Of a stretch of DNA of 5,033 nucleotides, positions 1-5,033 are shown piece by piece. How positions within the stretch are numbered: position 1 is the stretch's first letter; the number at the start of each line of letters is the position of its first letter. Source of the stretch: Piscirickettsiaceae bacterium (lineage in GTDB: Bacteria > Pseudomonadota > Gammaproteobacteria > Thiomicrospirales > Thiomicrospiraceae); contig JALUXI010000293.1 in the NCBI GenBank assembly GCA_027019045.1, forward strand, positions 1 to 5,033. The letters run 5' to 3'. A model generated the notes under the pieces. It was given only the letters and a program-made list of their open reading frames with translations, was not told the origin of the DNA and made no database searches. The position numbers and the translations under genes were made by a program.

Positions 1-297
1 AGAATGAACAATTTTGCAGTGCGCTGGCAATATGGCAAGCAATATTGGCGTTTGGCAATTCATCTGATTTTTAAAACCAAGCACTTTGGGGTGAATAATC
101 TTTGGTGGGCACAACAACCGAGTGCCATTGGCTGGCACTGGTGGCAAATTCTGTGGGGTGTGTTGACAGTGATGCCGATTGTTCGGAATTATCAATCGCT
201 AAAAGTGAGAAGTTGTTTAGGTTGGATTCCTCAATCAGAATGCGAGGCATTGGGGTTTGCGAAAGAGATTGAACAGGCTGCACAGAGAAAGGCTTAA
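1..297 (+). CDS. C-terminal end of an unassigned Trp-rich protein (partial, cut by left edge)
   Basis: The reading frame is open from base 1 to a TAA at 295-297. An ATG at position 4 exists, but only three bases precede it, so no ribosome binding site can be judged. The frame is open through it, so this is most likely the last 98 codons of a longer gene. I do not recognise the family. The visible part is basic and aromatic, with nine Trp in about 97 residues, including a WW pair at 34-35 and a W-H-W-W cluster at 44-47 (numbered from the ATG). A hydrophobic stretch at about 49-60 could be a membrane-associated helix. The last 30 residues look like a soluble charged helix ending in RKA. The gene converges on the lipoprotein gene, and a hairpin terminator starts about 17 bases after the stop. 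That this is a real gene end is likely; its function is unknown. Confidence 0.6.
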   Translation, partial: RMNNFAVRWQYGKQYWRLAIHLIFKTKHFGVNNLWWAQQPSAIGWHWWQILWGVLTVMPIVRNYQSLKVRSCLGWIPQSECEALGFAKEIEQAAQRKA

Positions 298-310
298 GTC
301 GATTTTAACG

Positions 311-372
311 CACGAAAAAAGAGCAGGACTGGGAATTTTGTCAATTTTACCAGTCCTGCTCTTTTTTTTGTG
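311..372. terminator. Bidirectional intrinsic terminator between convergent genes
   Basis: Bases 315-332 (six A, then GAGCAGGACTGG) are perfectly complementary to 350-367, giving an 18-bp stem with a 17-base loop. The plus strand ends in eight T (362-369), and the minus strand ends in six T opposite 315-320. Bases 311-314 can extend the pairing to 369-372 if one T bulges. The hairpin lies 17 bases after the plus-strand stop at 297 and about 32 bases after the minus-strand stop at 400, so it can terminate both genes. Confidence 0.9.
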
Positions 373-399
373 CTCGTTTTGGTTGGGCTGAGCGGTTTT

Positions 400-2337
400 T
401 TAGTTCAGTTCTTTGTAGTCTCTGCCTTTTTGGGCTTCAACTTCAGCTGGGAGGCGGTAGCCTGATTCTAGGTTGTTGGCACCCATGGTGAGGTAGAAGC
501 CGATGGTGCTAGTATTGGCGGTAAAGTAACGCATGCCCAGTTGGAAACCGCCGACAAAGTAGTGGATACCGACAAAGGGTGAGCTGATATCGGTTTCAAG
601 TTTGCGGTAGGAGTTGCTGTCTTGCGAAAGTTTAGCATAACGGTAGCCTCCTTCAAGTAGGAGAAGGTTGCCACTGTCAGTCGAGTGGTAGATGCCGCCC
701 ATTGCTGACAGCGGGAAGCCAGATAAAGTGGTATTTGAGTAGGTTCTATTGCCGCTATCGCTTGCAGAGATCATGTCTAGTCCGCCCCCAAAAAAGAGGT
801 GGGTAGTAAAGTAGCGGTAGGCTAGACTGAGTCCAAAAGTGGTGGGGTCGTAGTTAAGGTCTTTACCTTTATAGGTACCTGTACTGGTTTTATATTCAGC
901 TTCTTCATTAGGGGAGCCGCCGGCAATAAAGCCGAGGCTCCAGATGCTACCTTCTCGATAGAATTGACGATATTTGGGGGAAAAATATTTGCGATGGATT
1001 TTTTGGTTTTGTGCTAATAAGAAGTGATCCTTGATAATTTGATACTCAGGGTCGTGGTCGGCTTGCTGAACTTTTACCTGATAGGTGCCTACTGCCAGTT
1101 TGGGGTTAACATAGTCTTCACTGCCTTGGTAGAGTGTTTGACCTTTTGGTGAGGTGACGACTAGTTCATCATCACTATCATCTAGCTCTAGTTGAGCTGA
1201 GCCGTAGGTGAGTTTTTCAAACTGTTTAAAAATATAGCTGTCAAAGCCAGGAGTGAGGTGAAGGCTTCTGGTAAAGCCGGGGTATTGTGCTTTGCCGTGT
1301 AAAACTAGGTTGTAAGTTTTATTACTGTCAAGCTCGACAGGGATCTCTTCTGGCGTGGTGATGGTGGCAATGGTGTGGCCGTTCTCTTTAAGTTCTGCTA
1401 CAAATCCTCCGGGCTGGGTGCTGACATAGATTGTTGAGTGGGTCGAGCCTTTTATAAAGGTTTTAAGCAGGATGGGTTTTTGGTTAATCATCAGATAGAT
1501 GCGTGTAGTAGTGGGTAGCTTGACGACTACCATACGCCCAATTTCATCAGTGGTGCCGACGGTTTGATTGATTTTGACTTCAATATTGTTAATCGGTGTA
1601 AGCGTTTTGCCATCCAGTAGATAAACGGCATAAACTTTACCGTCTTTGGTAACGGCTGTTTTAATCTGTTGTGTTATTTGTTGAAGTAGTGTGTCAAAAT
1701 AGGATTTAAAAGTGTATTTTGCTCCATTGAGCAGGAGGGTTTCGTCTGCGATTTGATGTTTTTGGATCTCCGTATATCCTTTTTCAATTAGGTGGATGCG
1801 TGAGGAGAGGTCATGAATATTTTGGAGTTCATTCACGATAACTAAGGTGGAGGCAGTTCTTTTGGCTTTTGCTTTGATTTTTCGTACGGTATCTTTATCG
1901 GCATGAACCACTGCATAATAGGTTTGCTTGCCAAATTGTCCTTGTTTTTCAGTTTGAGTATTTTCTAATTCCACGGCTGAGAAGGTGGCAGATTGTACGC
2001 TCTGCTGACTGTTAAAGTTGGAGGCAACTTGTTCTTTGTTTTGAGACTGGTTAAGAAGCAGTTTGGATGAGGTCTTTTTTTGGACTAGGGTCAAAATTTG
2101 ATTGGCGAGGTCAATGCGTGCATTGGCAACGGCTTGTTCTGGGGTATCACCTGTACCGATGCCATAATAGGAGTCGCCTTGGCTGGCATAATCATTTCTC
2201 AGTTGGTTGATCTTTTGAAAAATTTCGGCATCATTGGTTTTGGATTGAAAGAGTGCGCAGCCATTAAGTATCAAGCTGACCAATGTTAGAAGACTAAGAA
2301 GGGCGAGGGGTTTTAGGTAGATTAAGCTGTTTTTCAT
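400..2337 (-). CDS. LPP20-type lipoprotein with PEGA-like domains and a predicted C-terminal outer-membrane barrel
   Basis: A 645-aa exported lipoprotein. Residues 1-26 form a signal peptide with a lipobox (LNGC, lipidated Cys27). The residue after Cys is Ala, not Asp, which favours the outer membrane. Residues ~54-170 resemble the LPP20 family (GIGTGDTPEQAVANARIDLA at 59-78 is typical), followed by a helical stretch to ~230. Residues ~232-452 are beta-rich. The last part, ~378-435, reads like a PEGA domain (LAVGTYQVKV at 414-423). Residues ~464-622 show eight alternating amphipathic strands separated by polar loops, as in small outer-membrane barrels, then a 23-residue polar tail ending KELN. 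The start is supported by AAGGAG (2353-2348), 10 bases upstream. A terminator lies on each side, so it is probably monocistronic. The ligand or role is unknown; cell-envelope scaffold or adhesion are guesses. Domain calls are by eye; the lipoprotein call is firm. Confidence 0.85.
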   Translation of the reverse strand: MKNSLIYLKPLALLSLLTLVSLILNGCALFQSKTNDAEIFQKINQLRNDYASQGDSYYGIGTGDTPEQAVANARIDLANQILTLVQKKTSSKLLLNQSQNKEQVASNFNSQQSVQSATFSAVELENTQTEKQGQFGKQTYYAVVHADKDTVRKIKAKAKRTASTLVIVNELQNIHDLSSRIHLIEKGYTEIQKHQIADETLLLNGAKYTFKSYFDTLLQQITQQIKTAVTKDGKVYAVYLLDGKTLTPINNIEVKINQTVGTTDEIGRMVVVKLPTTTRIYLMINQKPILLKTFIKGSTHSTIYVSTQPGGFVAELKENGHTIATITTPEEIPVELDSNKTYNLVLHGKAQYPGFTRSLHLTPGFDSYIFKQFEKLTYGSAQLELDDSDDELVVTSPKGQTLYQGSEDYVNPKLAVGTYQVKVQQADHDPEYQIIKDHFLLAQNQKIHRKYFSPKYRQFYREGSIWSLGFIAGGSPNEEAEYKTSTGTYKGKDLNYDPTTFGLSLAYRYFTTHLFFGGGLDMISASDSGNRTYSNTTLSGFPLSAMGGIYHSTDSGNLLLLEGGYRYAKLSQDSNSYRKLETDISSPFVGIHYFVGGFQLGMRYFTANTSTIGFYLTMGANNLESGYRLPAEVEAQKGRDYKELN

Positions 2338-2376
2338 AGATGTCAGACTCCTTGAGATAGAGGGTTGTTTTTGCGT

Positions 2377-2385
2377 ATCTTAGCA
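2377..2385 (-). promoter_or_regulatory. Candidate extended -10 promoter of the lipoprotein gene
   Basis: On the minus strand, TGCTAAGAT reads as an extended -10 (TGn followed by TAAGAT, four of six matches to TATAAT). It lies about 40 bases upstream of the start codon, in the 64-base gap between the chemoreceptor terminator and the lipoprotein gene. The -35 is weak (TTTTGT at 17-base spacing), which is tolerable for an extended -10 promoter. The preceding terminator makes a promoter in this gap necessary, but its exact position is inferred. Confidence 0.35.
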
Positions 2386-2401
2386 TAGTGTGTATGGATA
2401 C

Positions 2402-2435
2402 AAAAAGAGGTCGATAGACAACTACGACCTCTTTT
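2402..2435 (-). terminator. Intrinsic terminator of the chemoreceptor gene pair
   Basis: Bases 2403-2413 (AAAAGAGGTCG) pair perfectly with 2425-2435. Inside, 2415-2417 pairs with 2422-2424 around a four-base loop, leaving A2414 bulged. Read on the minus strand, the stem begins 26 bases after the chemoreceptor stop codon and runs into five T (2406-2402). This separates the chemotaxis unit from the lipoprotein gene downstream. The plus-strand side also has a short T run, but no plus-strand gene ends here. Confidence 0.85.
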
Positions 2436-2461
2436 AGCCTTTTTCTAGATTGATGGAGCCG

Positions 2462-3979
2462 TTATGAGGCTTCTTTATGTCGATCTTTATGCAGTAGCTC
2501 GGCTTCATATTCATCAATCAGTTTATTAAGTAGTCCAAAGAGTTCAGAGGATTCTTCTTCAGCTATGCTGAAATCTTTGATCAGCTCTTTTTGATGACGA
2601 ATCAATTCAAAGTCTTTCTCTTCATTATAGGTGTCTTCATCAGGCAAGAAGTTTGTTGCATGAATAAGCGCTTGGTGAAGTTGGTGGTGAGGTGTTTCAA
2701 GTTGCATAAATGCGGGGAACTGATTTAAAGGCTCGTCTTGTTCATGATTTTTGGATGCATGATACCATTTTCCAAACTGACAGTGTAAGTCGTCTGATAG
2801 TGGTGCTTTTTTAAACCCTCTAAATACGCTACTGTAGGCTGTGTTTTTAAAGATGATATGTTGGAGTTTAAGTAGGGATATCCAGAGGGTTGTATAAATG
2901 GAGAGTGCCATTTTATTGGTATATTCAGCGTTGTCATCCATTTGTTGAAGTATATTTTTGAAGTTGTCCATAAAACTTTTGACTTGGCTGGCTGTTTCTG
3001 TCATCTGTTTTGAACGCTCAAAGGTGGCTTGACTGCTAGTTTGTAGTTGTTGGATTGATTGGGTGACTTCATTAGCGGCTTCTTGTGTTTTTTGTGAAAG
3101 AGATCTGACTTCATCGGCGACTACGGCAAAACCTCGTCCATGCTCTCCTGCTCGTGCTGCTTCAATAGCGGCATTGAGAGAGAGAAGATTGGTTTGTTCA
3201 GCAATGTCTTTAATGAGATTGATGACATTGTTGATATTTGAAGTCTGTTGCTCTAGTTCTGTAATGACTTTATTAGAAGCTTGAATATCATTAGTTAGGC
3301 GATCAATCTCTTGCATAATTGATTGCATATCTTGCACGCTTTTTTGTGCAGCATTGGCTGTTTCTTCACTGGCTTTGCGGATGGTTTGGGCTTTTTCGTT
3401 GGTTTTACTTAGGTCTTCACCTATGATCTGTAAACCAGAAGTGATTCCTCCCCCCATTTGACCCAGTTGGTTGTTAATTTTAATACGGTTCATAAAGGCT
3501 TGGTTATATTTCATGGCTTGTAAGGGTTCATTAAGTTTTTCAGCACTGGATTTAAATACACCCATAAAGCCGCGTGTGATAATGGGGCGGTTGAAGATGC
3601 CATGACTGGCTTTTTCAATAGGGGTTTCAATTTCCCGCATATAGGCATCCACTTGATCTAGGAAGTAGTTGAGGTCATCTACTAGCTCTTTGAGGACGCC
3701 ATGATCTTTGAATAGTACCATACGGGTTTCAAGTTTACCTTCGGAGGCTTCTCTGACAACCGCGGTAATTGAACGGATATTGCTTCGGATTTTTCTCACT
3801 AAAACGAAAATATACCAAGCTAAAATAAAGTTCACAAGTGAGATGAGCATGACGGGATTGAAACCATAAAAAATCAGTCCAGAAATGAGAGAGACAAAGA
3901 AAAGGACGATAGAGGCAACATTGGCATATTGAATTTTGTTCAGTGAGGACTGTTTAGAGAGAAAAGATGAAGTCTTCAT
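2462..3979 (-). CDS. CetA-like methyl-accepting chemotaxis protein with C-terminal CZB zinc-binding domain
   Basis: A 505-aa membrane chemoreceptor that should signal to CheA/CheW. Two hydrophobic helices (~19-40 and 43-61) are joined by a turn of a few residues, so there is no periplasmic sensor domain. A HAMP domain follows (~62-116), then a second HAMP-like segment (~117-165). The signalling helices fold at a canonical tip: EQTNLLSLNAAIEAARAGEH at 261-280, then GRGFAVVADEVR to 292. Residues ~370-492 match the CZB family and keep all four expected zinc ligands: His374, Cys400 (in HCQFGKWYH), His431 and His435. There is no C-terminal CheR/CheB-docking pentapeptide; the protein ends HKEAS. 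The ATG is preceded by AAGGAAA with about 8 bases spacing and lies inside the upstream PAS gene (26-bp overlap), so the two are probably translationally coupled. Input presumably comes from that PAS protein, as in CetA/CetB. The receptor and CZB calls are firm; the partner is inferred from context. Confidence 0.92.
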   Translation of the reverse strand: MKTSSFLSKQSSLNKIQYANVASIVLFFVSLISGLIFYGFNPVMLISLVNFILAWYIFVLVRKIRSNIRSITAVVREASEGKLETRMVLFKDHGVLKELVDDLNYFLDQVDAYMREIETPIEKASHGIFNRPIITRGFMGVFKSSAEKLNEPLQAMKYNQAFMNRIKINNQLGQMGGGITSGLQIIGEDLSKTNEKAQTIRKASEETANAAQKSVQDMQSIMQEIDRLTNDIQASNKVITELEQQTSNINNVINLIKDIAEQTNLLSLNAAIEAARAGEHGRGFAVVADEVRSLSQKTQEAANEVTQSIQQLQTSSQATFERSKQMTETASQVKSFMDNFKNILQQMDDNAEYTNKMALSIYTTLWISLLKLQHIIFKNTAYSSVFRGFKKAPLSDDLHCQFGKWYHASKNHEQDEPLNQFPAFMQLETPHHQLHQALIHATNFLPDEDTYNEEKDFELIRHQKELIKDFSIAEEESSELFGLLNKLIDEYEAELLHKDRHKEAS

Positions 3980-4457
3980 AGGTCATTTCCTTTGCTTTAA
4001 GTTGTTTCATCAGGTGGGCTTCTGCTTTTTCCATGGATTGAGTTTGTTCAATATGCAGGAGCTCTTGATAAAGTGGGATGATTTTTTCTAGTTTTTTGGG
4101 GTCTGCCGATCGTCTATCGGAATGATAGCCTGTGATTTTTCCTGTGATAGTATTAGTCGAGGGGGTGACATGGGCAAAAACCCAATAGTATGCACCATCT
4201 TTTGCTAGGTTTTTGACATATCCCCAAAACTCATCTCCTGCTTTGAGGTGTTCCCAGAGCATTTTGAAAACGACTTTAGGCATATCGGGATGACGAATGA
4301 TATTGTGCGGCTGTCCAATGAGTTCTTGCTCTTCATAGCCACTGATTTTAATAAAGTAACGGTTAACATAGAGGATGTTACCGACAAGATCTGTTTTTGA
4401 CACAATAAAGTGTTCACTATCAAGTTTGCGCTCTATTGAGTTTGGAGTGGGTTTCAT
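3954..4457 (-). CDS. Aer/CetB-type PAS-domain energy-taxis sensor protein
   Basis: A 167-aa soluble protein made of one PAS domain (~15-115) and a short helical tail. It has no signal peptide or membrane segment. The sequence is strongly Aer-like: GQPHNIIRHPDMP at 48-60 matches the Aer core, keeping the Arg-His-x-Asp residues (R55, H56, D58) implicated in FAD binding in Aer. VKNLAKDGAYYWVFAHVTP at 81-99 matches the second Aer signature. Length and architecture agree with Campylobacter CetB (about 165 aa), which signals through the separate receptor CetA. Here the receptor gene follows directly and overlaps by 26 bp, although the gene order is, as I recall, reversed relative to Campylobacter. 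The tail (~120-167, ending YEDFIFSL) may contact the receptor HAMP region. The Trp of Aer (GEPWSG) appears shifted by one position (F77-W78). The start has AAGGA about 5 bases upstream. Flavin binding is inferred, not shown. Confidence 0.9.
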   Translation of the reverse strand: MKPTPNSIERKLDSEHFIVSKTDLVGNILYVNRYFIKISGYEEQELIGQPHNIIRHPDMPKVVFKMLWEHLKAGDEFWGYVKNLAKDGAYYWVFAHVTPSTNTITGKITGYHSDRRSADPKKLEKIIPLYQELLHIEQTQSMEKAEAHLMKQLKAKEMTYEDFIFSL

Positions 4458-4500
4458 AGTTTTCCTTCTTTTCTTTTAGAAGTTGGATTGAAGATTTAAA

Positions 4501-4517
4501 AGCACGATGTATGCCAA
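4501..4517 (-). promoter_or_regulatory. Candidate sigma-54 (-24/-12) promoter of the PAS/chemoreceptor pair
   Basis: The minus strand reads TTGGCATACATCGTGCT. Against the sigma-54 consensus YTGGCACGRNNNTTGCW, it keeps the TTGGCA block and TGCT, with GG (4515-4514) and GC (4503-4502) separated by exactly 10 bases. Ten of 14 defined positions match. The predicted transcript would start near 4490, giving a 33-base leader with a purine-rich ribosome binding site. It sits directly after the stop codon of the upstream reductase gene, in the only 60-base gap available. Sigma-54 control is common for motility genes. A chance match or read-through from the reductase gene remains possible. Confidence 0.4.
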
Positions 4518-5033
4518 TTACCGCTTTCCATTGCCGCCTGCTTTTAGTAATAGGTTATCTAGCCAGCGACTAGGAAGCCATCTTTTTAAAAAGGCAAAAA
4601 GTTTGGTGGGAAAGGTAATGTGATAGCGGAGCTTGGCGGGAGTATGCGTGATAGCATGTTCAACTGCTTGGGTGACGGCTTCGGGTCCAAGGGTAAAGGG
4701 GGCTTTTCCCTCTTCAGCGGAGAGGCGTTCGATCATTGCTTGATAGCTATCACGGTGAACAGAGTGCTCGGCATCAATCCATTTTTGAAACTGTTGATAA
4801 GCATTGTGGCGGAATTGAGAGTGGATCGGACCGGGTTCGATCAGGATGACTTCTATTGTTGTGTCGTGAAGTTCTAGGCGTAGTGTATCGGCTAAGCCTT
4901 CAATGGCAAACTTTGAAGCATTGTAAGCGCCGCGATATGCCATGGTAGCAAAACCGAGAATTGAGCTGTTATAAATAATCTTGCCATGCCCTTGTTGTCG
5001 CATCACAGGCAAAATCAGGTTGGTGAGGTGTTG
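4518..5033 (-). CDS. YbbO-like short-chain dehydrogenase/reductase (partial, N-terminus beyond right edge)
   Basis: A classical SDR NAD(P)-dependent oxidoreductase missing its N-terminal Rossmann part (roughly 90-100 residues, including the TGxxxGIG motif), which lies beyond 5033. The frame is open to the edge and reads QHLTNLILPVMRQQGHGK, normal SDR core, so the TTG at 5012-5010 is internal and not a start. Visible motifs, numbered from the first visible residue: catalytic Ser24 (NSS), Tyr37-x-x-x-Lys41 (YNASK), and EPGPIHSQF at 66-74. The C-terminal half (FTLGPEAV, then LRYHITFPTKLFAFLKRWLP) closely resembles E. coli YbbO, an NADP-dependent aldehyde reductase of 269 aa. The true substrate is unknown. 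It is on the same strand as the chemotaxis pair, 60 bases upstream and without an obvious terminator between, so some read-through is possible, but no functional link is evident. Confidence 0.92.
   Translation of the reverse strand, partial: QHLTNLILPVMRQQGHGKIIYNSSILGFATMAYRGAYNASKFAIEGLADTLRLELHDTTIEVILIEPGPIHSQFRHNAYQQFQKWIDAEHSVHRDSYQAMIERLSAEEGKAPFTLGPEAVTQAVEHAITHTPAKLRYHITFPTKLFAFLKRWLPSRWLDNLLLKAGGNGKR

Noticed and set aside
311..372. Hairpin as a mobile-element end or dispersed repeat
   Set aside because: It lies between two convergent stop codons with T-tracts on both strands, which a shared terminator explains fully; no second copy occurs in the window.
468..674. 68-aa minus-strand open frame inside the lipoprotein gene
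   Set aside because: It lies in another frame of the barrel-coding region, has Ser/Thr/Pro-rich low-information translation, and no independent ribosome binding site or family resemblance.
2370..2390. Flagellar sigma-28 promoter for the lipoprotein gene
   Set aside because: GCTAAGATA only loosely resembles the GCCGATAA element, and no TAAA element is found at the right distance; an extended -10 sigma-70 site fits better.
3063..3284. 73-aa plus-strand open frame opposite the chemoreceptor hairpin tip
   Set aside because: It is the reverse complement of the most conserved receptor segment; Ala/Arg/Leu-rich composition is a by-product of that sequence.
4620..4877. 85-aa plus-strand open frame opposite the reductase gene
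   Set aside because: It is antisense to conserved SDR motifs, and its translation resembles no known protein; the SDR reading on the other strand is unambiguous.
5010..5012. TTG as the start of the reductase
   Set aside because: The frame continues upstream to the window edge with normal SDR sequence (HLTNLILPVMR), and the Rossmann nucleotide-binding half would otherwise be missing.

Overview
The window looks like ordinary chromosomal DNA of moderate GC (roughly low-to-mid 40s %, estimated by eye) from a motile, flagellated Gram-negative bacterium. The outer-membrane lipoprotein, the YbbO-like reductase and the chemotaxis genes fit a gammaproteobacterium, and the PAS and HAMP style also recalls the epsilonproteobacterial group. 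A sulfur-oxidiser of the Thiomicrospira/Hydrogenovibrio type is a guess only. There are no RNA genes, mobile elements, CRISPR arrays or long repeats. Nearly all the DNA is coding.

Layout, left to right. (1) Positions 1-297, plus strand: the C-terminal end of a Trp-rich protein that enters from the left edge and that I cannot assign. (2) 311-372: a strong hairpin with T-tracts on both sides, serving as a shared terminator for this gene and the convergent gene on its right. (3) 400-2337, minus strand: a 645-aa lipoprotein with an LPP20-like N-terminal domain, beta-rich PEGA-like middle domains and a C-terminal region that reads like an eight-strand outer-membrane barrel. It has its own likely promoter. 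(4) 2402-2435: hairpin terminator for the chemotaxis genes. (5) 2462-3979 and 3954-4457, minus strand: a two-gene unit with a 26-bp overlap. The upstream gene encodes a 167-aa Aer/CetB-type PAS protein. The downstream gene encodes a 505-aa membrane chemoreceptor with almost no periplasmic part and a C-terminal zinc-binding CZB domain. (6) 4501-4517: a candidate sigma-54 promoter for that pair. (7) 4518-5033, minus strand: the C-terminal two thirds of a short-chain dehydrogenase/reductase resembling E. coli YbbO, running off the right edge.

The most interesting part is the chemotaxis pair. It has the layout of a split Aer, like the Campylobacter CetA/CetB energy-taxis system: a soluble, presumably FAD-binding PAS protein reads redox state and signals through a separate membrane receptor. 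Here the receptor also carries a CZB domain with its 3His/1Cys zinc site intact. One complex could therefore combine redox sensing with zinc or oxidant sensing. This is inference from sequence; function is untested.
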